In this document: in pieces, positions 24,961 through 33,225 of the stretch
Layout: each line of letters starts with the position of its first letter
Position numbering within the stretch: the stretch's first letter is position 1
DNA from: Pseudoalteromonas sp. 0303
GTDB lineage: Bacteria > Pseudomonadota > Gammaproteobacteria > Enterobacterales > Alteromonadaceae
Assembly (NCBI RefSeq): GCF_013349995.1
Contig: NZ_JABVXF010000040.1
Location: forward strand, 1-36,504
Length of the DNA: 36,504 nt
Direction of reading: 5' to 3'
Program-made: the position numbers and the translations under genes
The notes under the pieces: model-generated
What the model was told of the DNA's origin: nothing
The model's database searches: none
What the model saw: only the letters and a program-made list of their open reading frames with translations

Positions 24961-26001
24961 TTACAGGAACTCCTCACCACCACCGCCACCAAGCATAATT
25001 TCGCCTGAGTCAGCTAAACGACGTGCCGCAGAAAGAATTTCTTTCTGTGCCGCTTCTACTTCACTAATACGAACAGGGCCCATTGCCTCTAGATCATCCG
25101 CGAGTAATTCAGCAGCACGTTTAGACATGTTACTTAAAATCTTCTCTTTTAATGCTTCGTCAGTACCTTTAATTGCTTTCATTAATACATCTTGCTGTAC
25201 TTCACGAAGAATTGCTTGAATACCACGGTCTTCAACATCCATTAAGTTCTCAAAGACAAACATAAGGTCTTGGATTTGCTGTGACATCTCTTCATCGTGT
25301 TCACGGATTGAATCCATTAACTGACCTTCAACATTGGTATCTAGGTAGTTCATGATATCAGCAGCCGCTTTCAAGCCACCCATTTTCGCAGCTTGCGCAC
25401 CAGCTTGACCTGCGAACTGTTTCTCCATGATTTCATTCAACTCTTGCAATGCTGCTGGTTGAACTTCTTCAAGGTTAGCAATACGCATGGTTAAATCTAA
25501 GCGCACTTTTTCTGGGAATTGCGACAAGATTTCCGCTGATTGCTCTGGCTCTAAATACGATAAAACAATGGTTTGAATTTGCGGGTGCTCGTTGCGAATA
25601 ATATTCGCCACTTGCTTTGAGTCCATCCACTTCAATGAATCAAGACCTTTCGCTCCTGAGCCCATAACAATTTGGTCAATAAGGCTGGCTGCCTTGTCTT
25701 CACCAAGCGCTGCTGTAAGGGCTTTTTTGATAAAGTCTTCAGACTGGAAGCCAATGGTACTGAAGCTTTGAATTTGCTCAATAAACAAATTATGGACTGC
25801 GCTAATTTTCGCTTGCGATAAATCATCTAGCGCGGCCATCGCCATCCCCACTTTTTGCACTTGCTTTGGCTCTAAGTGCTTAAGGATTTGCGCAGCATCT
25901 TCTTCTGATAAGCTCAGCAATAATATTGCCGCCTTATCAACACCGTCTAATTTATCAACATCAAACGCTGCTGGTAGTTGTTTTTGTTCTTGATCAGTCA
26001 T
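24961..26001 (-). CDS. fliG: FliG, rotor torque-generating protein
   Basis: A 346-residue rotor protein that contacts the stator and the FliF ring. The N domain (about 1-110) binds FliF; the middle domain contains the EHPQIQTIVLSYL segment (the EHPQR region of FliM contact). The C-terminal domain has the charged torque helix near SNMSKRAAELLADDLEAMGP, with acidic and basic residues placed as in other FliG proteins. The tail is glycine-rich (GGGGGEEFL). The start overlaps the fliF stop by eight bases, which suits the tight stoichiometry of the two partners. Confidence 0.97.
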   Translation of the reverse strand: MTDQEQKQLPAAFDVDKLDGVDKAAILLLSLSEEDAAQILKHLEPKQVQKVGMAMAALDDLSQAKISAVHNLFIEQIQSFSTIGFQSEDFIKKALTAALGEDKAASLIDQIVMGSGAKGLDSLKWMDSKQVANIIRNEHPQIQTIVLSYLEPEQSAEILSQFPEKVRLDLTMRIANLEEVQPAALQELNEIMEKQFAGQAGAQAAKMGGLKAAADIMNYLDTNVEGQLMDSIREHDEEMSQQIQDLMFVFENLMDVEDRGIQAILREVQQDVLMKAIKGTDEALKEKILSNMSKRAAELLADDLEAMGPVRISEVEAAQKEILSAARRLADSGEIMLGGGGGEEFL

Positions 26002-27709
26002 CTTCTGTTAACCACGCTTTCACTACTTGAGAAGACAGTTCTGGTTCATTAGCAACCAATGCACGAACTGCTTTGAGTAAATCCTCATCACCATGTAAGT
26101 CTGGCAGCTGTAGTGTACCATCACTTGAGAATCCTACAGCAGCAGAGTCAAAGTCTTTATTTAGCATATCTAGCGTGCTATCACCAATATCTACACCCGC
26201 ACTTAATGCATCTTCATCATATTCTTCTAGTGTATCGTCTGGGTAAATTAGACGTTTCAGCATAGGTCTTACTACAAAGACAATCAGTACGATAATAACT
26301 AGGGCACCTAATGCTAAGCGTAGCATCTTCATGAACCAATCTTGCTCCCAAAGCGGAACTTCAATCGCTTCACCTACATCTTCACGAACAAATGGCACTG
26401 TGACAACTTCAAGTGCATCACCACGCTGCATATCAAAACCAACACCGCCTTGTAATAAGCGACGAATATTTGACAATGCTTCTACAGAGCGAGGAACCAT
26501 GGTTGTTTCACCATTTTCACCCACCTGCGGTACATAATCTACAGCAACTGAAACACTGATACGACGAATAACACCGGTTTGCTGACGCTTATGCGAAATT
26601 GTTGTATCAAGCTCGTAGTTACGCGTTGCTTCTTTATGCGAACGACTTGGGTTCGTTGCTGAGCCTGCTCCACCTTGGCCTGCAATTTCTGGAATATTAG
26701 AGTTAACTGGCGGCTGATTCGTTAGCGCACCAGGAATGCCCACTGCAAGACCACCGATGTTGTTTTCTTCGAACGTGGTTTCACTGCGCACAGCAGGTAA
26801 GTCTGGGTTATAACGTTTTTGTGTTTCTTCGACTGCACTAAAATCCATGTTTAAATCGACTTGCGCGGTATAGTTACCTAAGCCTACAACTGGAATAAGG
26901 ATGCTATCGATTTTATTTAAGTACTCTTCTTCACGCTTACGTTCAATCTCATACTCTTTACGAGAGCGAGCAGCAAGTGAGTTTTGTGAACCTGAATTAA
27001 GTAAGCGACCATTTTGATCGGTAACAGTAACACGCTCTGGCGATAAACCTTGGACTGCTGAGGCAACAATATCAACTACTGAGTCAACTTCTTCACCGTC
27101 AAGTGTACGACCGCGTTTTAAGGTAAGCACTACCGTCGCTGAAGGTTGTTTTTCACGACGAGCAAATACGTTTTCTTTTGGAATAGCTAAAAGTACTTTG
27201 GCGCGAGTAACATTTTTTAGCTCTTCGATGGTACGTGCAAGCTGTTGCTCACGACCATGTTTTAAACGTTCACGTTCAAGGCGTTGGCTAACACCAAACC
27301 CCATGTCTTGCATGATGATGTCAGTACCTGAGCTTGGCGCTTGCTCCAGGCCTTCACGAGCCATCAATAATTTAATGTTTTGGTATTCACCTTCTTCAAC
27401 AGAGATGACGTTACCATCAAGTTCGTAATCAATCTTTTGAGCGTCTAAAAAGTCCAGCGTTTGAATAAGCTCTTCCGTTGGCATTTTGCCAAGCGGACGC
27501 ATATCTGGTTGACGAGCCCAAATAATAATAAAAATTGCGATAGCCAAACAGATTGCCAAAGCGATCACTAAAGTAACCTGGCGTAAAACATCTACACCGT
27601 TTAAGGCACTTAGGTAGCCTGACTTTTGCTCTTGTTGATCATCAGTATCGGTTGAATCGATACCGCCGCCTGCTAAGGCTAGATCAGTTGATTGATTAGA
27701 TTGCGCCAC
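25994..27709 (-). CDS. fliF: FliF, MS-ring protein
   Basis: A 571-residue inner-membrane protein that builds the MS ring on which the basal body assembles. Two membrane helices frame a large periplasmic part: one near 40-64 and one near 460-482. The periplasmic part has the ring-building domains with GLEQAPSSGTDIIM and ARVLLAIP-like stretches. The cytoplasmic C terminus (about 540-571), ending LSSQVVKAWLTEDD, binds FliG. The start is GTG at 27709 with GGAG seven bases upstream. It lies 20 bases after fliE. Confidence 0.96.
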   Translation of the reverse strand: MAQSNQSTDLALAGGGIDSTDTDDQQEQKSGYLSALNGVDVLRQVTLVIALAICLAIAIFIIIWARQPDMRPLGKMPTEELIQTLDFLDAQKIDYELDGNVISVEEGEYQNIKLLMAREGLEQAPSSGTDIIMQDMGFGVSQRLERERLKHGREQQLARTIEELKNVTRAKVLLAIPKENVFARREKQPSATVVLTLKRGRTLDGEEVDSVVDIVASAVQGLSPERVTVTDQNGRLLNSGSQNSLAARSRKEYEIERKREEEYLNKIDSILIPVVGLGNYTAQVDLNMDFSAVEETQKRYNPDLPAVRSETTFEENNIGGLAVGIPGALTNQPPVNSNIPEIAGQGGAGSATNPSRSHKEATRNYELDTTISHKRQQTGVIRRISVSVAVDYVPQVGENGETTMVPRSVEALSNIRRLLQGGVGFDMQRGDALEVVTVPFVREDVGEAIEVPLWEQDWFMKMLRLALGALVIIVLIVFVVRPMLKRLIYPDDTLEEYDEDALSAGVDIGDSTLDMLNKDFDSAAVGFSSDGTLQLPDLHGDEDLLKAVRALVANEPELSSQVVKAWLTEDD

Positions 27710-27729
27710 AATAATTCTCCACTACCTAG

Positions 27730-28062
27730 TTACACAGGCATGTTCATGATTTCTTTATAAGCTTCAACAAGTTTATTTCGAACTTGCACCGTAGCTTCAA
27801 AAGCGACTGATGATTTTTGCGAAGCAATCATTACGTCAGCTAAAGAAACACTGCGATCGCCCATTTCCATTGCTGTTACTTTTTGCTTAGCGTCTTGTTG
27901 TAAGCCATTCACGGTATCAAGTGCATTGGTAAGTAAATCACCAAACTGTGCCGACGATGTTGGCTGAGTTTGTGTTGGTAAATTATTAATTGAGTTACTA
28001 CGGCCTACTTCTGAAGCCATAGCTTGCATTTCTTGAAATAATGCGCTGTTTTGAACTTTCAT
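27730..28062 (-). CDS. fliE: FliE, MS-ring/rod junction protein
   Basis: A rod-adaptor protein of about 110 residues, secreted through the export gate and placed between the MS ring and the rod. The C-terminal half is typical: ALDTVNGLQQDAK, VSLADVMIASQKSSVAFEA and VRNKLVEAYKEIMNMPV at the end. I choose ATG at 28062 (MKVQNS), preceded by GAGAG at a normal distance, rather than the in-frame TTG at 28077. It is the first gene of the large basal-body run and has a sigma-54 promoter just upstream. Confidence 0.95.
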   Translation of the reverse strand: MKVQNSALFQEMQAMASEVGRSNSINNLPTQTQPTSSAQFGDLLTNALDTVNGLQQDAKQKVTAMEMGDRSVSLADVMIASQKSSVAFEATVQVRNKLVEAYKEIMNMPV

Positions 28063-28101
28063 AATACTCTCTGACAATGCAGTTTACTTATGCACTGATA
28101 A

Positions 28102-28117
28102 AGCACAAACCGTGCCA
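28102..28117 (-). promoter_or_regulatory. Sigma-54 promoter before fliE
   Basis: On the minus strand the sequence is TGGCACGGTTTGTGCT. TGGCACG is a perfect -24 box and GC at -12 has the exact spacing; the -12 box is GTGC rather than TTGC. The predicted start is near 28090, about 30 bases before the fliE ATG. Vibrio and Pseudomonas fliE operons are RpoN-dependent, which supports the call. Confidence 0.85.
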
Positions 28118-28180
28118 CAAAATAAAACAAATAAATTCAACAACTTGAACCATTTATTTTCATGTCAGAGTTTTGACAGC

Positions 28181-28210
28181 AAACAAGCTCACAAAAATGT
28201 GAGCTTGTTT
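28181..28210 (-). terminator. Strong hairpin after flrC
   Basis: A perfect 12-bp stem, AAACAAGCTCAC (28181-28192) and GTGAGCTTGTTT (28199-28210), with a six-base loop, 21 bases beyond the flrC stop. The T's on the transcribed strand are mostly inside the stem and no long T run follows, so it may be a weak terminator or an mRNA-stabilising element. It separates flrBC from the fliE promoter. Confidence 0.6.
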
Positions 28211-28231
28211 GAGTAACTTTTTGGAAGGTGT

Positions 28232-29635
28232 TTATGCAGGTAAGGCTATACCCAAGTCTCGCATTTGCGCCAGTTTATAACGTAACGTGCGCGGGCTAAT
28301 ACCTAAGGTTTCTGCAACCTCTTTGCGCTTACCATTACAGCGCGCTAAGGTTTCTAAAATAATACGATGCTCTTTGTCTTTCAGCTCGTCTTTATAATTA
28401 CCTTGCTCACTCACTTGTGGCACGGTATCTAAATTAACTTCAACAGGCTGTTCTTGATATACTGGTGCGTTGTGTGGCGGCGTAGCGACTGGCTTGATAT
28501 CAACCGTAAGCAACTCTTCAATAAAGACATCATCTTGATGAATACTATTCCCATCGCATAATATCAACGCCCGTTGCATAACGTTATCAAGCTCTCGTAC
28601 GTTACCTGGCCAAGCATGCGATAGCAGCTTTTGTTTCGCACCCTCACTTAGTTGAGCTATAGGCTCTTTACTTTTCAGGCAATGACGCTCTATTAAATGC
28701 TCAGCCAATACAATAATGTCGCCAGGGCGCTCGGCTAATGGTTTCCACAATAGCGGGAATACATTTAAGCGATAATATAAATCTTCTCTAAATAGATTTT
28801 CGCTCACCGCTTCTTTCAAATCTCGGTTACTTGTAGCTAGAACGCGAACATCAAGCTCTATCGTTTTACGACCGCCTAAGCGCTCTACTTCGCGCTCTTG
28901 AAGTACACGCAGTAATTTAGCTTGTAAGCCTAAATCCATCTCAGTAATTTCATCAAGTAAGATGGTACCACCTTGAGCTTGCTCAAATTTACCCGGGCAA
29001 GCTTGAATAGCGCCGGTAAACGCCCCTTTTTCGTAACCGAATAAGGTTGCTTCAAGCATGTTTTCAGGAATAGCAGCACAGTTAATAGCCACAAAGGGAG
29101 CATCGCTACGATTTGATTTATCGTGGATAAAACGAGCCAACACTTCTTTACCCGAGCCACTTGGGCCGAGTACCATGACACTGGCATCTGAGCGGGCAAC
29201 TTTGCTCGCGAGCTCTAATAGCTTAATGCTTGATGGATCGGCAACGATTGGACCATCGGTTTCTTTTTCCTTTTCAGGCAAATAACGGCTAACCATATTA
29301 AGGAGCACTTCTGGAGCAAACGGCTTTGCCATGTAATCAATCGCGCCTAAACGCATTGCTTCTACAGCATCATCGATAGTGGCATAGGCCGTCATCATTA
29401 ATACCGGCAGCTCAGGGTAATTAAGTTTAATGCTACGTAGCAGGTCAAGGCCGCTCATAGCGCCCATTTGCACATCACTAACAACCAATGAATAGCTATT
29501 TTGCTTAAGCAAGATCATCGCTTGTTCAGCGCTATCTGCAGCAACGCAATCAATACCCGACATTTCAAGGGTATCAATCAGTGCTTCTCGTAAGCCTGCG
29601 TCGTCTTCAACGACTAAAATAGAGTTAGTATTCAT
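28232..29635 (-). CDS. flrC: FlrC/FleR, sigma-54 response regulator
   Basis: A 467-residue NtrC-type activator. The receiver domain (1-120) has VVEDD and phosphoacceptor Asp54 in VVSDVQMG. The AAA+ domain has Walker A GPSGSGKE (157-164) and the sigma-54 contact loop GAFTGA (204-209), with R-finger and sensor motifs further on. The C-terminal Fis-type helix-turn-helix is in RKEVAETLGISPRTLRYKL. It is activated by FlrB and, in Vibrio, turns on later basal-body, hook and flagellin genes with RpoN. Its start overlaps the flrB stop as ATGA. Confidence 0.96.
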   Translation of the reverse strand: MNTNSILVVEDDAGLREALIDTLEMSGIDCVAADSAEQAMILLKQNSYSLVVSDVQMGAMSGLDLLRSIKLNYPELPVLMMTAYATIDDAVEAMRLGAIDYMAKPFAPEVLLNMVSRYLPEKEKETDGPIVADPSSIKLLELASKVARSDASVMVLGPSGSGKEVLARFIHDKSNRSDAPFVAINCAAIPENMLEATLFGYEKGAFTGAIQACPGKFEQAQGGTILLDEITEMDLGLQAKLLRVLQEREVERLGGRKTIELDVRVLATSNRDLKEAVSENLFREDLYYRLNVFPLLWKPLAERPGDIIVLAEHLIERHCLKSKEPIAQLSEGAKQKLLSHAWPGNVRELDNVMQRALILCDGNSIHQDDVFIEELLTVDIKPVATPPHNAPVYQEQPVEVNLDTVPQVSEQGNYKDELKDKEHRIILETLARCNGKRKEVAETLGISPRTLRYKLAQMRDLGIALPA

Positions 29636-30744
29636 TTTGCCTCCGCTGACATTGGTTCTGCACTAATTGGCAAGATCAAACTAAAACATGCTCCCCCATG
29701 AGCATTATTAGTCACTTCAACCCGTCCTTGGTGCGCATTGGCGACTGAACTTACAACAGCAAGTCCAAGCCCCGTGCCTTGGCTTTTGGTAGTGTAAAAA
29801 GGTTCGAATAATTTGTTGGCATGACGTAAATCAACACCTGGGCCATTATCACTGACACTGATACGAACACAGTTTTCGCTAGTTTCGTCACGTTCGGCAC
29901 TCAGGGTTACCACAGCCTCAGAGCCAATAATTTGAATACTATTGTGGATCAGGTTTTGAATAGCACTCGCCAGAGCCGTTTTATTACCCATAATTTCAAT
30001 ATCAGGTTCTGGTAAGTTCACGCTAAGTTCACTGTTATTTTGTGCAACCATAGCATCAGCACCGGCTTTTACTTCATTAAGTAACTGTTGCATTGAAACG
30101 CTTTCGACCACTTGTTGCTCACCACTTTTGGCAAATAACAGCATATCGTTCACTTGGGTTTCTAAATCTTTTAAACGCGACATTAGCTTCGTATGAAAGT
30201 TGCCACGCGAGCTTTCTGGCAATCGCTTTGAGCCTAAATTGGCAGCATAAAGCATGGCCGCAGATAACGGTGTTCTGACTTGATGAGCAAGCGAAGCGAC
30301 CATTTTGCCAAGCGCACTTAAGCGCTGCATATGTGCTACTCGCTTTTGTAAGCGTCTGGTTTCAGTTAAATCTGTCATTAAAATTAACTGCCCTGGCTCT
30401 GGAGCAAGCGCAGTAATATCAAGCTTTATTAAACGGCCATCCTTAAGTGATACTTCATGTCCATCGTCTTGCTGTGGTCGAAATGAGCGTTGAATTACGC
30501 TAAACCACTTTTCTCCTTCAAGAGGTTCACCTAGCATATCGATGGCAATTTGATTGGCTTTTGCGATCATGCCTCGGCCATCTAAAACCACCACACCCGC
30601 AGGCATGGTATCAACCAAATGACCTAACCAACTGGCTTGTTGGCGCAGCTCACTCAATTCACCCACATACTCTTCTTGTTGTAAGCATGGGTTATATTGT
30701 TTGGCTGTGATAAATTGTGGTTTTAGGACATTTGCTAAGGCCAT
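29632..30744 (-). CDS. flrB: FlrB/FleS, sensor histidine kinase for FlrC
   Basis: A 370-residue soluble kinase with no membrane helix. A PAS-like domain (about 38-130) precedes the H box, SLAHQVRTPL, with His154 as the phosphorylation site. The ATPase part has an N box near HNSIQIIGS, DNGPGVD and GTGLGLAVV. It phosphorylates FlrC, encoded by the overlapping next gene, to time mid-class flagellar genes. A sigma-54 promoter lies about 40 bases upstream. The signal it senses is unknown; in this family a basal-body assembly cue is suspected. Confidence 0.95.
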   Translation of the reverse strand: MALANVLKPQFITAKQYNPCLQQEEYVGELSELRQQASWLGHLVDTMPAGVVVLDGRGMIAKANQIAIDMLGEPLEGEKWFSVIQRSFRPQQDDGHEVSLKDGRLIKLDITALAPEPGQLILMTDLTETRRLQKRVAHMQRLSALGKMVASLAHQVRTPLSAAMLYAANLGSKRLPESSRGNFHTKLMSRLKDLETQVNDMLLFAKSGEQQVVESVSMQQLLNEVKAGADAMVAQNNSELSVNLPEPDIEIMGNKTALASAIQNLIHNSIQIIGSEAVVTLSAERDETSENCVRISVSDNGPGVDLRHANKLFEPFYTTKSQGTGLGLAVVSSVANAHQGRVEVTNNAHGGACFSLILPISAEPMSAEAK

Positions 30745-30780
30745 AATCGATACTCAAAAAATCGTGTCTACCTAGCTAAA

Positions 30781-30796
30781 TGCACAATCCGTACCA
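30781..30796 (-). promoter_or_regulatory. Sigma-54 promoter before flrB
   Basis: On the minus strand the sequence is TGGTACGGATTGTGCA. GG and GC are at the exact -24/-12 spacing, and the -12 box GTGCA is the same variant as at fliE. The predicted start is near 30770, about 26 bases before the flrB ATG. It lies in the 127-base gap shared with the divergent tag gene. FlrA is the expected activator. Confidence 0.8.
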
Positions 30797-30871
30797 AATT
30801 TATTTTTGTTTTATTTCAATAAATTAAAGACAAAACAACACTGACAAAAAAATGACAATCGCGAGGGAATA

Positions 30872-31459
30872 ATGCAAAAAGAACACCATTGTCGTTGCCC
30901 ATGGCTCGATACAAGCAAAGAAGATTATGTGGCCTATCATGACCAAGAATGGGGGGTGCCATTATATGATGATCACCGCTTATTTGAGTTTATAACCTTA
31001 GAGTCAGCACAAGCAGGACTGAGTTGGTATACCATACTTAAAAAGCGTGATGGCTATCGCAGTGCCTTCAAAAACTTTGTTGTCGAAGAGGTTGCCAAAA
31101 TGACCGAAGACGACGTCGAAAGGTTAATGCAGTTTGAAGGTATTATTCGTAATCGCGCTAAAATCGCCGCCACTATCAATAACGCGCAACGTTTTATTGA
31201 GATTCAAAAAGAGTTTGGCAGTTTCTCAAATTACCAATGGCAGTTTGTTGGTGGCAAACCATTGGTAAACGATCTTGATAAATTAGAGGATTACCCGGCT
31301 ATTACTGAAGCCTCAACAGCATTCGCCAAAGATTTAAAAAAGCGCGGTTTTAAGTTTTTAGGCCCTACGACGGTGTATGCCCACATGCAGGCCTGTGGCA
31401 TGGTAAATGACCATAGCAATGATTGCTTTAGAAAAGCTGAGATAATTAGTGAATATTAA
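30872..31459 (+). CDS. tag: DNA-3-methyladenine glycosylase I (Tag)
   Basis: A 195-residue base-excision repair enzyme that removes 3-methyladenine from DNA. It has the Tag signatures CPWLDTSKEDYVAYHDQEWG near the N terminus, LESAQAGLSWYTILKKR in the middle and the C-terminal NDHSNDCFR. The likely zinc ligands are Cys9, His23, His181 and Cys185, matching the E. coli pattern. The ATG at 30872 has GAGGGA upstream. It is the only gene here with no flagellar role. It lies on the opposite strand between flrA and flrBC, diverging from flrB and converging on flrA. No insertion-sequence remains are seen around it. Confidence 0.96.
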   Translation: MQKEHHCRCPWLDTSKEDYVAYHDQEWGVPLYDDHRLFEFITLESAQAGLSWYTILKKRDGYRSAFKNFVVEEVAKMTEDDVERLMQFEGIIRNRAKIAATINNAQRFIEIQKEFGSFSNYQWQFVGGKPLVNDLDKLEDYPAITEASTAFAKDLKKRGFKFLGPTTVYAHMQACGMVNDHSNDCFRKAEIISEY

Positions 31460-31479
31460 AGAGATAAAACCGAGGAAGA

Positions 31480-31510
31480 AACCTAACGCGGCTTAGTCGC
31501 GCGTTAGGTT
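31480..31510. terminator. Bidirectional hairpin at the tag/flrA junction
   Basis: A perfect 11-bp stem, AACCTAACGCG (31480-31490) and CGCGTTAGGTT (31500-31510), with a nine-base loop. It lies between two convergent genes. The last flrA codons (Asn-Leu-Thr-Arg) form one arm and the flrA stop codon is in the loop. T-rich sequence follows in both directions, more clearly on the plus strand. Confidence 0.75.
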
Positions 31511-32932
31511 GTATTTCTTCATTTTTTCGACCAGTGTGGTGCGCCTAACACCTAAAATTTCTGCTGCACGTGCAACAACGTAATCATAGCGCTCTAATGC
31601 TTGGCTAATTAAGCTAATTTCTAGCTCAGCAAGATACTCTTTGAGCTCAATTCCTTCATCTGGTAATAAACCTGAGTCAGCCGTTGTTGCTGGTACATCA
31701 AGCTCTTCCTCATCATAATCACTAAAGCCGGTACTGAAAATATCGTTGAAAGCATCTCGCTCCATCAACTCTTCTGGGTACTCAGGCTCATAAGCCTCAA
31801 CTTCGATATAACGATATTTAGCAGGTAGATCTGGCACATCAACAACTTTATCAGGGAACATGATCACCATGCGCTCAACTAAGTTAGCAAGCTCACGAAT
31901 ATTCCCCGGCCACGCATGCTCTTTTAAGCTTTGAATCGCACGCTCAGTGAATTTGGCCGTTGTGCCACTTTGCTCGTTCACACGACGCATTAACTCTTTT
32001 AAAAGCAGAGGAATGTCGTCAGCACGCTCACTAAGCGAAGGATTTTCAATTGGAAACACGTTTAAACGATAAAAAAGGTCTTCACGGAAGTCCCCCTTTT
32101 CAATCATTTCTTCAAGGTTGCGGTGAGTCGCAGCAATAATGCGTACATCAGCTTGAATAGGCTTAGTACCCCCTACTCGCTCATAGCTACGCTCTTGCAA
32201 CACACGCAGTAGTTTAACCTGCATTTGCAAAGGCATATCACCAATTTCATCAAGAAACAGCGTGCCGCCTTGCGCTAATTCAAAACGCCCTTTTCGTGCA
32301 GAAATAGCGCCCGTAAAGGCACCCTTTTCATGGCCAAATAGCTCACTTTCAAGTAGTTCGCCTGGTATAGCACCACAGTTTACCGGCACAAATGGCCCGG
32401 TATTGCGTTTAGAGAGTAAATGAACGTTACGTGCAACAACTTCTTTACCTGTGCCTGACTCACCTAAGATCAGTACATTTGCATCGGTTTTTGCTACTTG
32501 TTCAATTAAAAAGCGCACGTCTTTTACAGCTTCGGTCTCACCGACTAAACCATCAAATGATTTGTTAGATTTAGCTTGTTTATGGTCACCTGGTAGCATG
32601 CGCTGATATTGCTGACAATCATGCAATAGCTGAGTAGTTACATCATGGTTAAATGGCTCACAAATTAAACCAACTACATTTGCAATGCTTAGTAACGGTT
32701 TGAGTGTTTCACCAATTAATAAAAACGGAATGGCAGGAAACTGTTTGATCACAGCCTCGTGATTTAGCTGCTGTAAAGCACCAAGAATGACCATACATTC
32801 TTGCTGTTGATGTTTTTCACAAAAAGACTGTAATGTAGTCTCATCAACTAATTGTGCAGTTTCACCAATGAAGGTAAGTGCTGCATGTAAACCTATCGCA
32901 CGATTATTATTATTGTCTAAAATTAAGATCAT
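31493..32932 (-). CDS. flrA: FlrA/FleQ, master sigma-54 activator of flagellar genes
   Basis: A 479-residue activator at the top of the flagellar hierarchy. The N-terminal FleQ domain (about 1-110) is receiver-like but lacks the acidic phosphorylation pocket. The AAA+ domain has Walker A GESGTGKE (157-164) and GAFTGA (204-209). The C-terminal helix-turn-helix is in VARAAEILGVRRTTLVEKM. FleQ and FlrA bind c-di-GMP using an LFRS motif before the AAA+ core; the aligned residues here are Ser-Phe-Asp-Gly (125-128), so the key Arg is Asp127. The other contacts, Arg168-Asn169 and Glu313/Arg317, are kept. A sigma-70-like promoter lies upstream. The ribosome site is weak. Confidence 0.95.
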   Translation of the reverse strand: MILILDNNNNRAIGLHAALTFIGETAQLVDETTLQSFCEKHQQQECMVILGALQQLNHEAVIKQFPAIPFLLIGETLKPLLSIANVVGLICEPFNHDVTTQLLHDCQQYQRMLPGDHKQAKSNKSFDGLVGETEAVKDVRFLIEQVAKTDANVLILGESGTGKEVVARNVHLLSKRNTGPFVPVNCGAIPGELLESELFGHEKGAFTGAISARKGRFELAQGGTLFLDEIGDMPLQMQVKLLRVLQERSYERVGGTKPIQADVRIIAATHRNLEEMIEKGDFREDLFYRLNVFPIENPSLSERADDIPLLLKELMRRVNEQSGTTAKFTERAIQSLKEHAWPGNIRELANLVERMVIMFPDKVVDVPDLPAKYRYIEVEAYEPEYPEELMERDAFNDIFSTGFSDYDEEELDVPATTADSGLLPDEGIELKEYLAELEISLISQALERYDYVVARAAEILGVRRTTLVEKMKKYNLTRD

Positions 32933-32974
32933 TATTGGCGAACCACAGTTACCACGAGGTTAGTTAATTTCTAA

Positions 32975-33002
32975 ATTGTAAGCGAGTTTAGGAGGGATGC
33001 AA
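32975..33002 (-). promoter_or_regulatory. Sigma-70-like promoter before flrA
   Basis: On the minus strand TTGCAT (-35) and TACAAT (-10) are separated by 16 bases. The predicted start is about 35 bases before the flrA ATG. A housekeeping promoter is expected for the master regulator. AT-rich DNA around it makes chance matches possible. Confidence 0.5.
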
Positions 33003-33166
33003 GCGCTAAGCGGCAATTTATTGACATCAACGCCAAAAAATAGTCACTTAGCACTAAAATTTAATACTAAAGAACCAACTTAAAAATTTAGCCTGTTTGA
33101 ATTTTAAAATATCCTATACTCGTTGCTATAATCTCTATAGAAATGCTCAAAGAAAGATAACATCAA

Positions 33167-33182
33167 TGGCATTAATATTGCT
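33167..33182 (+). promoter_or_regulatory. Sigma-54 promoter before fliS
   Basis: The plus-strand sequence is TGGCATTAATATTGCT. TGGCA and TTGCT are strong -24 and -12 boxes at the exact spacing. The predicted start is near 33194, about 32 bases before the fliS ATG. It lies in the 293-base gap between the divergent flrA and fliS genes; the rest of that gap is AT-rich with nothing else clear. Confidence 0.8.
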
Positions 33183-33225
33183 TATCTATTTTTATGAATC
33201 GGTGTTTTTAATATAGGATTTTCTC

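Noticed and set aside
33068..33098. Sigma-28-like pattern TAAAG followed by GCCTGTTT upstream of fliS
   Set aside because: The spacing is 18 rather than about 15 bases and the -10 part matches poorly; the sigma-54 site nearer to fliS is far better.
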